From the NCBI GenBank assembly GCA_017481825.1, contig JAFUOR010000090.1, forward strand, positions 1 to 39,341: DNA of 39,341 nucleotides. The letters are read 5' to 3'. Below, one piece after another: positions 32,919 through 39,341 of this stretch. The first letter of the stretch is position 1; each line of letters begins with the position of its first letter. A model generated the notes under the pieces. It saw nothing but the letters and a program-made list of their open reading frames with translations, was not told the DNA's origin and made no database searches. Source of the DNA: Clostridia bacterium. GTDB lineage: Bacteria; Bacillota; Clostridia; Christensenellales; Aristaeellaceae. A program made the position numbers and the translations under genes.

Positions 32919-33033
32919 GTACATCATTTTATCTTATACAAACCATGGCTATACGAGATTTAATCTTTTTCTCATATTGGCGCACAAGATGAAATATTAA
33001 CCATGGCATAAAGTACAACATTAGATGATGTAC
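32919..33033. promoter_or_regulatory. Divergent control region with paired repeats
   Basis: GTACATCAT (32919-32927) is exactly inverted as ATGATGTAC (33025-33033). AACCATGGC occurs twice as a direct repeat (32941-32949 and 32999-33007). The tract is AT-rich and holds TATAAG-like -10 elements towards the XRE gene. The symmetrical placement around a divergent gap suggests operator sites of the XRE protein. Confidence 0.5.
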
Positions 33034-33045
33034 AGGAGGGTACCC

Positions 33046-33400
33046 ATGAAAAAAGTTGGATCGCCATCATCCTGCTTGGAGCCATTCTCGTTGGAGCGGT
33101 GCTGGGTGTTGTCCGCCTTTTTTCCGACTGTCAGATGGTCTCCGTCACTACCATCGAATACATCTGTTCAACGGTTTGACCGCCTGTCCTCTGAGCGGAT
33201 TGCAGTGGGAGCAGATCGTCCACGTTGACGTGGAGATGGATAGCGGCAGCATGGGCCTATGGATCGAAAACAGCGCCGGAGAGGCCATGCCGATGGTCGG
33301 AGTGTGGTTCCTCGTGCCGGAGGACGGCAGCTATCTCCTGCGGCTCGACGGCGAGGACGCGACCTTCCGCCTGACGCTGACGCAAAAGGCCCGCCCATAG
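33046..33400 (+). pseudogene. Frameshifted small membrane-anchored protein
   Basis: A strong ribosome binding site (AGGAGGG, 33033-33039) precedes the ATG at 33046, and six A follow. In the ATG frame the product is not protein-like. The -1 frame from 33054 reads SWIAIILLGAILVGAVLGVV, a clear membrane helix, and stops at 33177. The third frame (from about 33155 to 33400) reads a beta-rich domain with VHVDVEMDSGSMGLWIEN and WFLVPEDGSYLLRLDGED, ending QKARP. Two shifts are therefore needed to join helix and domain. Decay by two indels is most likely; sequencing error or slippage at the A run is possible for the first. Confidence 0.6.
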
Positions 33401-33403
33401 AAA

Positions 33404-33439
33404 AGCGCCCTGTGACCAGTATGTCGGTCACAGGGCGCT
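33404..33439. terminator. Bidirectional terminator between the frameshifted gene and the DegV gene
   Basis: A perfect 14-bp stem, AGCGCCCTGTGACC (33404-33417) with its complement at 33426-33439, and an 8-nt loop. It has T-rich sequence on the + side and TTTT on the minus side. Confidence 0.8.
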
Positions 33440-33446
33440 GTATATT

Positions 33447-34289
33447 TTACTCCGCCGCCACAAAGGCCACGCCATAGGCATTGGGTCCGATGTGCGGGGA
33501 AATGGACGGCCCCAGCGCACTCAACAGCGCCTCGTTGACGGATACGCCGTGTTCCTTGAGCTTGCGCAGCAGCGCCAGGGCATTGTCCTTCTGATAGGAA
33601 TACAGGGGGATGATCGGGTGTGCCGGGTCAATCTTCATGGCGGCAATACGCTTGGCCAGCGCGTCAATGGCTCGGCGGCGGCCAAGGGATTTGCCGCACA
33701 GGGCGATGCGCCCATCCCGGGTGACCTCCACCAGCGGCTTCAGCTGAGCCAGCGTCCCCAGGCTTGCCACCGCACGGGGGATACGTCCGCTGCGGGCAAG
33801 GTTATCCAGGGTGTCCAGGCTGGCAAAGAGCCGGACGCGGCTGCGCAGGTTTTCCAGGCGCTGCACGATCTCCCGGGCAATGAGCCTGCCCTCATCCCGC
33901 AGCTTGCAGGCCGCCAGCACCAGCAGCTTCTGCCCCGCCGCGCCGGTCATCGAATCAACGATGTGGATGTGCTCGTCCTCCAGCATGGAGGCGGCAATCC
34001 GCGCGCTCTGCATCGTGCCGGACAGCGCCGAGGAGATGCAGATGCACAGCACGTCCTCACCCGCTTCCCGCGCTGCGCGAAAGGCCTGCAAAAAGGCCTC
34101 GGGAGACGGCTGGGAGGTCTTGGCGTTTTCCCCTGCCAGCAGACGCGTCCAGAAAACATCCTCCGTCAGCGGATGCTCGGCCGTGAAGGTCTCTGCACCG
34201 AACATCACCTGCGTATAGACGCAGGAAATGTGGTGGCGGTTCAGCTCCTCATGGGTGAAATCGGCAGCGGAATCGGTGATGATGCGCAT
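33447..34289 (-). CDS. DegV family fatty-acid-binding protein (FakB-like)
   Basis: 280 residues from the ATG at 34289, with AAAGGGGAT upstream. MRIITDSAADFTHEEL is the DegV start, SSALSGTMQSARIA the second motif, and FASLDTLDNLARSGRI the third. The C-terminal domain ends in SPHIGPNAYGVAFVA, the usual GPGAxGxxF-type motif. DegV proteins bind a fatty acid and present it to the kinase FakA for phosphorylation; no fakA is in the window. Cytosolic. Single-gene unit. Confidence 0.92.
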   Translation of the reverse strand: MRIITDSAADFTHEELNRHHISCVYTQVMFGAETFTAEHPLTEDVFWTRLLAGENAKTSQPSPEAFLQAFRAAREAGEDVLCICISSALSGTMQSARIAASMLEDEHIHIVDSMTGAAGQKLLVLAACKLRDEGRLIAREIVQRLENLRSRVRLFASLDTLDNLARSGRIPRAVASLGTLAQLKPLVEVTRDGRIALCGKSLGRRRAIDALAKRIAAMKIDPAHPIIPLYSYQKDNALALLRKLKEHGVSVNEALLSALGPSISPHIGPNAYGVAFVAAE

Positions 34290-34323
34290 GATGAATCCCC
34301 TTTGCGTCCAATGTATCGTGTTT

Positions 34324-34352
34324 ACAATACCGGAAAATGAGGATTCTGTCAA
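34324..34352 (-). promoter_or_regulatory. Promoter of the DegV gene
   Basis: On the minus strand a perfect TTGACA (34352-34347), a 17-nt spacer and TATTGT (34329-34324). The transcription start is expected near 34317. Confidence 0.75.
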
Positions 34353-34406
34353 GCGAAAACCGGTTTAACAAAAACCGAAGATTTTCGCGCGGATAGGAAA
34401 CGGCAC

Positions 34407-36482
34407 TTAACCTATCACAATTCGGCTGGCGTCCACCGTCCGGCCCTCAGCCTTGGCGGCGGCCTTGCCGTCCCGCACCTGCACGTCGATCACCGTCAGG
34501 CCCGCGTTCAGGTCGAACTGGGCGCTCACGCCGTCGTCATCGTAGAGGGTGATGGCCGTGCCCTTGTCCAGCCAGCCCAGGAGCGTCAGCTGAGACGCGT
34601 CGATGGCTTCGACGTATTGGGCTGTCCGGGCCAGCGGAATCACATGGCCCCGGCGGATGAACAGCGGGAACTCGTTCATCGCCAGCTTGACCCAGTGGTG
34701 GCCCTTCTTCATCGGCACAAGGTCGTAATCCGCCCAGGTGCGGAAGCGAACGAGCAGCATGTCCTCCGGTAGATACACATGGCGGCCCCGGGCGTTTTGC
34801 TCATACACGGGAGCGATCATGCAGCCATCGCCCAGGAGAATCTGATCCTCGGTACGGCAGGCCTCGTCATCGCGGGGATAATCAAAGGCCAGGGGACGGA
34901 ACATCATGTCGTTCTTGACGGCTGCCTTCATGACCTCTGAGTACAGGTAGGGGATCAGCGCGTAACGCACCGTCAGGGTATCGCGCATGGCCTCCCAGTT
35001 GCGGAAGCGGTAGATTTCCTGCACGCGGGTGCCATCGGCGGAATGGTTGCGCATCAGGGGCGTGAAGACGCCCAGCTGGAGCCAGCGCTGGAGCAGATCC
35101 TCCGTCGTGTTGCAGCTGAAGCCGCCCAGATCAGCGCCCGCATACAGGAAGCCGACCATGTTCAGGCTGGGCATCTGCTTGAGGTTCATCAGGATATGCC
35201 CCCACCAGGAGGAGTTATCGCCCTGCCAGACGCCGCCGTCACGGTGCGCGCCCACGAACGAGGCGCGGCTGAACAGCAGATGGCGCTTTTCGGGCGCAAA
35301 ATCCTTCATGCCCTGGGCGCTGGCCTTGGTCATCATCGCGCCGTAGAGGTTGTGAACCTTGTCATGCCGCACGAGCTTGCCATCCACCTCATGGTAGAAG
35401 CGGCGGTAATCATCCATCGAATTGGCCATGTTGTTAAAGGCGTCCTTGAGCGCAAAGGCGGTGTGGATGTCCAGATTTTGCCCGCGCAGCGCATCGGCCT
35501 TGCGGAAGGCCTCCTCCAGGCCCTCGGTGGAGTAGAACAGGGCCGGTTCGTTCATGTCGTTCCAGAAGGCCTCAACGCCCGCTTCCAGCAGAGGACGGTA
35601 CAGTCCGCCGAACCATTTGCGCACGTCTTCCTTCAGGAAGTCCGGGAAGACCGCGCGTCCGGGCCAGACCGCGCCCACGAACAACTCTCCATCGGCCTTC
35701 TTGCAGAAATAGTCCTTTTCCACACCCTCGTCATAGGCAGGATCGCCGACCTCCTCCTTGATGCCCGCATCGATGATCGGCACCACCCGGATGTGATCCG
35801 CCTTCAATTCGGCAATCAGCCCCGGCAGATCGGGAAAGTTGTTGTGGTTCCAGGTGAAGTCCTTGTAGGCCTCCATGTAATCGATGTCCATGGACATCAT
35901 GTCCAGCGGGATGCGGCGATCACGGTGCTCGCGGACGACCTTGCGCAGCTCCTCGTCCGAGGAGTAGCCCCAGCGGCTCTGGATGTAGCCCAGGCCCCAC
36001 TTGGGAGGCACATAGCTCTGGCCGATCAGGTGACGGAACTCCTTCACCAGGCCGATCAGTGTATCGCCCTCAAGCACATAGACGGTCAGATTGCCGTTGA
36101 CCGACGTGATGCTGGCCGTATCGCCCGAGGTGTAGCCCAGGTCAAAGAACACCTCGCCCGGGTCGTCAAAATACGCGCCGAAGACGCCCGTCGCGCCCGA
36201 AAAAAGCACCAGGTTGTGGCTCGCGTAAAGGCTGGACTTGTTCTCCGTGTGGGAGAAATCGTCGCTGTTCCATGCCCGGTAGATATGTCCGCGCTTGTTG
36301 ATGCCACGCACATTCTCACCCAGGCCAAAGATCAGGTCATCCTCCCCGAGCCTGACGGTGTAGGTGATGCTTTCGCCGCTGCGGGTCACGGTGAAGCGGG
36401 GCATTTCATCCGTGCAGGCGGGCACGGGATTGGCAATCGCGCCGGTTTGGATGGGCTGACCGAAATCGTATCTGCGGATCAT
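34407..36482 (-). CDS. GH31 family alpha-glucosidase
   Basis: 691 residues from the ATG at 36482; there is no signal peptide, so it is intracellular. The N-terminal beta-sandwich (about 1-160) has FGLGENVRGINKRG. The (beta/alpha)8 barrel holds the catalytic nucleophile Asp309 in FWNDMNEPA and the acid/base Asp422 in GDNSSWW. YAGADLGGF and TPLMRNHS are further GH31 motifs, and a C-terminal beta domain follows. The likely reaction is release of alpha-linked glucose (or xylose) from oligosaccharides; the exact linkage cannot be read. No sugar transporter is adjacent. A LacI-type palindrome upstream suggests sugar-dependent control. Confidence 0.92.
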   Translation of the reverse strand: MIRRYDFGQPIQTGAIANPVPACTDEMPRFTVTRSGESITYTVRLGEDDLIFGLGENVRGINKRGHIYRAWNSDDFSHTENKSSLYASHNLVLFSGATGVFGAYFDDPGEVFFDLGYTSGDTASITSVNGNLTVYVLEGDTLIGLVKEFRHLIGQSYVPPKWGLGYIQSRWGYSSDEELRKVVREHRDRRIPLDMMSMDIDYMEAYKDFTWNHNNFPDLPGLIAELKADHIRVVPIIDAGIKEEVGDPAYDEGVEKDYFCKKADGELFVGAVWPGRAVFPDFLKEDVRKWFGGLYRPLLEAGVEAFWNDMNEPALFYSTEGLEEAFRKADALRGQNLDIHTAFALKDAFNNMANSMDDYRRFYHEVDGKLVRHDKVHNLYGAMMTKASAQGMKDFAPEKRHLLFSRASFVGAHRDGGVWQGDNSSWWGHILMNLKQMPSLNMVGFLYAGADLGGFSCNTTEDLLQRWLQLGVFTPLMRNHSADGTRVQEIYRFRNWEAMRDTLTVRYALIPYLYSEVMKAAVKNDMMFRPLAFDYPRDDEACRTEDQILLGDGCMIAPVYEQNARGRHVYLPEDMLLVRFRTWADYDLVPMKKGHHWVKLAMNEFPLFIRRGHVIPLARTAQYVEAIDASQLTLLGWLDKGTAITLYDDDGVSAQFDLNAGLTVIDVQVRDGKAAAKAEGRTVDASRIVIG

Positions 36483-36562
36483 CGTTGATCGAACCTTTCC
36501 TTCTTGTTCTGCGTGTCTCCCGACACTGATGAAAACATTCGCCGCGCTTGTCCTTTTTCCTT

Positions 36563-36578
36563 CCGGAAACGTTTCCGG
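36563..36578. promoter_or_regulatory. LacI-family/cre-like operator upstream of the GH31 gene
   Basis: CCGGAAACGTTTCCGG is a perfect 16-bp palindrome with the central AACGTT typical of LacI/CcpA family operators. It lies 80 nt upstream of the GH31 start, where a promoter would be expected, and a minus-strand TTGAAA (36593-36588) just upstream is a possible -35. Repression by a LacI-type regulator or catabolite control is inferred. Confidence 0.6.
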
Positions 36579-36596
36579 TCCAAAACTTTTTTCAAC

Positions 36597-36628
36597 AAAA
36601 GGGCAGACAGCCGCGTGTGCTGCCTGCC
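36597..36628 (-). terminator. Probable terminator of the coat protein gene
   Basis: GGCAGACAGC (36602-36611) pairs with GCTGCCTGCC (36619-36628), with one non-Watson-Crick position that is a G-U pair in the minus-strand RNA. On the minus strand CTTTTGTTG follows, a weak T tract. Confidence 0.55.
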
Positions 36629-36633
36629 GGGAA

Positions 36634-37113
36634 TCAGTTTGCCTGATACATGCCATTTCTGGCCATGTACTGGTAGATCATCTCGCCGTGCTGCTGTTCG
36701 GCGCTCTGAATCTGGTTGAGGGCCTGCCGGGCCTGGGGGTCGCGGAACTCGAAGATCGACGTGTTGTAGGCGCCGCTGACCTCCTTCTCCGTGCAAAGGG
36801 CGTCAAGGCAAAGGTACTTGTCCTCCTCCTTGGCCTGCTGGAGCGCCTGTCCCTGGGGCATCTGCCAGTTGATCGGCTGAGCCTGCTGCTGGTTCTGCTG
36901 CTGACCCTGCTGCATCTGGGGCATCTGACCGTTGATCATGGTGGTCACGGTCTGCAGATGCTGCTGCTCAATGCCGCGGATGGTCGTGAAGAGCTGCTTG
37001 AGCTCCGGGTCGTTTGCGCGCTGGGCATATTCGCCATACTTGTCCACGCACAGCTGCTCCTGCTGCTTCAGATCCTTCAGGAGAGACGCCTCTTTTTGCG
37101 TCCAGGTCATCAT
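36634..37113 (-). CDS. CotF-type spore coat protein
   Basis: 159 residues. GAGGTG lies 6 nt before the ATG at 37113; further ATG codons nearby leave the exact start open by one or two residues. WTQKEASLLKDLKQQEQLCVDKYGEYAQRANDPELKQLF and GIEQQHLQTV form a ferritin-like helical hairpin typical of the CotF family. A Gln-rich linker (MQQGQQQNQQQAQP, about 70-83) separates it from a second helical half with KEEDKYLCLDALCTEKEV and SAEQQHGEMIYQYM. Expected in the coat of the mature spore, which supports a sporulating host. Single-gene unit. Confidence 0.85.
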   Translation of the reverse strand: MMTWTQKEASLLKDLKQQEQLCVDKYGEYAQRANDPELKQLFTTIRGIEQQHLQTVTTMINGQMPQMQQGQQQNQQQAQPINWQMPQGQALQQAKEEDKYLCLDALCTEKEVSGAYNTSIFEFRDPQARQALNQIQSAEQQHGEMIYQYMARNGMYQAN

Positions 37114-37178
37114 AATCATCACCTCACTGGGTAGGATGACCAGCGCTGCACTTTTCATGCATTCGATTTCCAGCAAAG

Positions 37179-37208
37179 TTGACATGCTGCGGACAGGGGT
37201 GATATCAT
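37179..37208 (+). promoter_or_regulatory. Promoter of metF
   Basis: A perfect TTGACA (37179-37184), an 18-nt spacer and TATCAT (37203-37208). Only 45 nt separate it from the start codon. No riboswitch-sized leader is present. Confidence 0.6.
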
Positions 37209-37253
37209 GAAGACCTGCCAGCGTTATCCTGTAATCAAAGGAGATATCATCCC

Positions 37254-38117
37254 ATGCGCATCAGCACCATTCTGGCCTCCGGCGACGTCCAGCTGTCCTG
37301 CGAGGTATTCCCGCCCAAGAAGTTCGACGGCATTGCCCAGGCCACGCAGGTCACCCGCGAGATCGCCGCATTGAAGCCCGCCTTTATGTCCGTCACCTAC
37401 GGCGCGGCTGGCTCCACCCCCGGCCACACCCTTGCGCTGGCCAAAGCCGTCGCTGATTCAGGCGTAACGCCACTGTGCCATCTGACCTGCGTGCAGTCCA
37501 CCAGGGAGCATGTGCAGCACGTCCTTGCGGACATGAAGGCTGCAGGCATGGAGAATGTTCTTGCCCTGCGTGGCGATCTGCCTAAGGAGGGACAGCCCTG
37601 CACAGATTTCGCCTATGCGGCGGAGTTGATTGACTTCATCCACACCCAGGGAGACTTCTGCGTCGGCGCGGCCTGCTACCCGGAGGGACACCCCGAGAGC
37701 GGCAGCCGCCTCAAGGATATCGAATACCTCAAGCGCAAGGTCGATGCGGGCGTGGATTTCCTCACGACCCAGATGTTCTTCGACAACGCCATCCTGTACA
37801 ATTTCCTTTATCGGGCATTGCGCGCGGGTATCGATGTGCCGGTTTGTGCGGGCATTATGCCCATCTGCAACGCCCGGCAGGTTGCCAGTGCCGTGCGCCT
37901 CTCGGGCAGCATCATGCCGCCGCGCTTTGCGGCCATCGCCGACCGTTTCGCTCACGATGAGGCCGCCATGACCCAGGCAGGCATCGCCTTTGCCACCGAG
38001 CAGATCATTGACTTGGTTGCCAACGGCATCACCAACATCCATCTTTACACGATGAACAAGCCTTGGGTGACCGAGGCCATTGTGCGGAACCTGTCCAACA
38101 TTATTAAGCTGGGGTGA
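37254..38117 (+). CDS. metF: Methylenetetrahydrofolate reductase
   Basis: 287 residues, the usual size of a bacterial MetF. It reduces 5,10-methylene-THF to 5-methyl-THF with FAD, supplying methyl groups for methionine or for the acetyl-CoA pathway. Motifs in order: SCEVFPPKK (catalytic Glu), FMSVTYGAAGS, HLTCVQSTREHVQHVL, NVLALRGDLPKEG (flavin contact), GAACYPEGHPES, DFLTTQMFFDN and CAGIMPICN. AAAGGAGAT precedes the ATG. Transcribed alone, with its own promoter and terminator. No metH, metV or other folate gene lies nearby. Confidence 0.95.
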   Translation: MRISTILASGDVQLSCEVFPPKKFDGIAQATQVTREIAALKPAFMSVTYGAAGSTPGHTLALAKAVADSGVTPLCHLTCVQSTREHVQHVLADMKAAGMENVLALRGDLPKEGQPCTDFAYAAELIDFIHTQGDFCVGAACYPEGHPESGSRLKDIEYLKRKVDAGVDFLTTQMFFDNAILYNFLYRALRAGIDVPVCAGIMPICNARQVASAVRLSGSIMPPRFAAIADRFAHDEAAMTQAGIAFATEQIIDLVANGITNIHLYTMNKPWVTEAIVRNLSNIIKLG

Positions 38118-38130
38118 AGCCAGACGATTG

Positions 38131-38154
38131 ACCTTCCCTGCGGGGAAGGTCTTT
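38131..38154 (+). terminator. Terminator of metF
   Basis: ACCTTCCC (38131-38138) pairs with GGGAAGGT (38143-38150) around a 4-nt loop, followed by CTTTT. Confidence 0.8.
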
Positions 38155-38189
38155 TCTGTTCCGCTCTTTTACGCTCAGGTGCGTTTGCG

Positions 38190-38218
38190 TTGCGCGTAGC
38201 CGCTGATTGTGCTATAAT
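38190..38218 (+). promoter_or_regulatory. Promoter of dnaE
   Basis: TTGCGC (38190-38195), a 17-nt spacer and a perfect TATAAT (38213-38218). The start would be near 38225, about 23 nt before the ATG. Confidence 0.65.
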
Positions 38219-38247
38219 ATTCCCATCTTTCCCTGAGGAGGCCGCCT

Positions 38248-39341
38248 ATGAGCTTCACCCACCTGCACCTCCATACCGAATATTCCCTGCTTGACGGTGC
38301 GTGCCGCATCCCGAAGCTCGTCCAGCGCCTCCAGGCCCTGGGCATGACCTCCTGTGCCATCACCGACCATGGTGTGATGTATGGCTGCATCGATTTCTAC
38401 TCCGCTATGAAGGACGCGGGGCTGAAGCCCATTATCGGCTGCGAGGTCTATGTTTGCCGCGACCGAAAGGATAAGTCCAACGTCTCCCGCGAGTACAGCC
38501 ATCTCATCCTCCTTTGCGAGAACAACATCGGCTATCAGAACCTCATGCATCTGGTCTCCGAGGGCTTCCTGACCGGCTATTATTACCGCCCGCGTGTGGA
38601 TTACGACCTCATCCGGGAGCACCATGAGGGCCTGATCTGCCTCTCTGCCTGCCTTTCGGGCGATCTGCCCAAGCTCCTGCTGAATGATCAGGAGGACGCC
38701 GCCCGCGCCTACGTCCATGAGATGCAGGCCATCTTCGGCAAGGATAACTTCTTTATCGAAATCATGGATCATGGCATCCGTGACGAAAAGCTCGTGCTGC
38801 CCAGGCTCATCAAGCTGGCCCGAGAGATGGACGTTCCCCTCGCGGCGACCAATGACTGCCATTATATCGAGGAAAAGGACGCCGATGCCCAGGAAGTCCT
38901 CATGTGCATCCAGACCGGCAAAACCCTGGAGGACGAGGCCCGCATGCGCATGGAGACCACCCAGCTCTACGTCAAGTCCGAGGAGGAGATGCGCGCGCTG
39001 TTCCGTTCCTGCCCGGACGCCATTGACAACACCCAGCTGATTGCCGAACGTTGCAATGTCGAGTTTGAGTTCGGCGTGACTCGCCTGCCTGCTTACCCTG
39101 TGCAGACGGGGGAAACGCCCCTTGAAATGCTGACCCGTCTGTGCCTGGAGGGCATCGCCCGCCTGTATCCGGAGGCCAAGGCGCCCTCGGAGGACTTCCC
39201 CGGCGACGAACCCTATGTCCGCCTGCGCTACGAGCTGGACGTGATCACCGGCATGGGCTATGTGGACTACTTCCTCATCGTATGGGATTTCATCCATTAT
39301 GCCAAGCAGAATGGCATCATGGTCGGCCCGGGCCGCGGCTC
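38248..39341 (+). CDS. dnaE: DNA polymerase III alpha subunit (DnaE), 5' part; runs off the window
   Basis: 364 codons are visible; full-length DnaE is about 1100-1200 residues. The PHP domain opens with FTHLHLHTEYSLLDGA, followed by AITDHGVMYG, IIGCEVYV, HLILLCENNIGYQNL and DCHYIEEKDADAQEVL, all typical of DnaE1. The polymerase domain begins at GYVDYFLIVWDFIHYAKQ, and the last visible codons (VGPGRGS) are the start of the nucleotide-binding GPGRGSAAGS motif. The PHP metal ligands (HLH, DH) are present, so this domain may keep its own exonuclease activity. Replicative polymerase, in the cytoplasm. GAGGAGG lies before the ATG. Confidence 0.96.
   Translation, partial: MSFTHLHLHTEYSLLDGACRIPKLVQRLQALGMTSCAITDHGVMYGCIDFYSAMKDAGLKPIIGCEVYVCRDRKDKSNVSREYSHLILLCENNIGYQNLMHLVSEGFLTGYYYRPRVDYDLIREHHEGLICLSACLSGDLPKLLLNDQEDAARAYVHEMQAIFGKDNFFIEIMDHGIRDEKLVLPRLIKLAREMDVPLAATNDCHYIEEKDADAQEVLMCIQTGKTLEDEARMRMETTQLYVKSEEEMRALFRSCPDAIDNTQLIAERCNVEFEFGVTRLPAYPVQTGETPLEMLTRLCLEGIARLYPEAKAPSEDFPGDEPYVRLRYELDVITGMGYVDYFLIVWDFIHYAKQNGIMVGPGRG

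Overview
This window looks like chromosomal DNA of a Gram-positive, probably spore-forming member of the class Clostridia, from a GC-rich and likely gut-associated lineage (inference). The basis is sortase-assembled pilus genes, a CotF-type spore coat protein, DUF1292 and DUF896 proteins, a DegV protein, consensus sigma-A promoters, strong AGGAGG-type ribosome binding sites and GC-rich codon use. I cannot name a genus. No rRNA, tRNA, CRISPR array, insertion sequence or phage gene was seen.

Layout. (1) 238-12563: an eight-gene surface operon on the + strand. It has a promoter at 238-266 and ends in a perfect 14-bp hairpin. It encodes a secreted Thr/Pro-rich protein, a 1763-residue adhesin with a VPTGV sorting motif, a 108-residue cytosolic protein, a signal peptidase homologue that has lost both catalytic residues, an IPTGV major pilin, a class B sortase, an LPQTG basal pilin on a long Pro/Thr stalk, and a second class B sortase with its own stalk. 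The order adhesin - SipA-like - pilin - class B sortase - FctB-like is that of the streptococcal FCT-3 type pilus locus, with three extra genes.
(2) 12579-19072: separate units. These are a NahK-like sugar kinase (- strand), a CPA2 antiporter, a DUF4097 lipoprotein, an SGNH hydrolase and an ArsB/NhaD-type transporter. Copies of a dispersed intergenic repeat lie between some of them.
(3) 19526-25607: a six-gene operon on the + strand with one consensus promoter and one terminator. It encodes an RpiR regulator, a BaiN/YhiN-type flavoprotein, a DEDDh exonuclease, a TGS-uridine-kinase fusion, a zinc-ribbon NUDIX hydrolase and a low-molecular-weight phosphatase.
(4) 25530-25900: a convergent gap with a cluster of DnaA-box sequences.
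(5) 25930-36482: mainly - strand. DUF1292 comes first. Next is a six-gene envelope operon (M1-like membrane peptidase, GT2-GtrA glycosyltransferase, a 50-residue membrane peptide, a NAGPA-type phosphodiester glycosidase, a divergent Lgt paralogue and DUF896). Then come a YbaK deacylase, an XRE regulator divergent from a frameshifted gene, a DegV protein and a GH31 glucosidase with a palindromic operator.
(6) 36634-39341: a CotF-type coat protein (- strand), metF (+), and the 5' part of dnaE (+), which runs off the window.

The most notable parts are the extended FCT-3-like pilus operon with its catalytically dead signal peptidase and stalked sortase, and the envelope operon built around an Lgt-fold protein lacking several residues that Lgt needs. 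Gene starts were set from visible ribosome binding sites. Functions are family assignments read from motifs, not from a database search.
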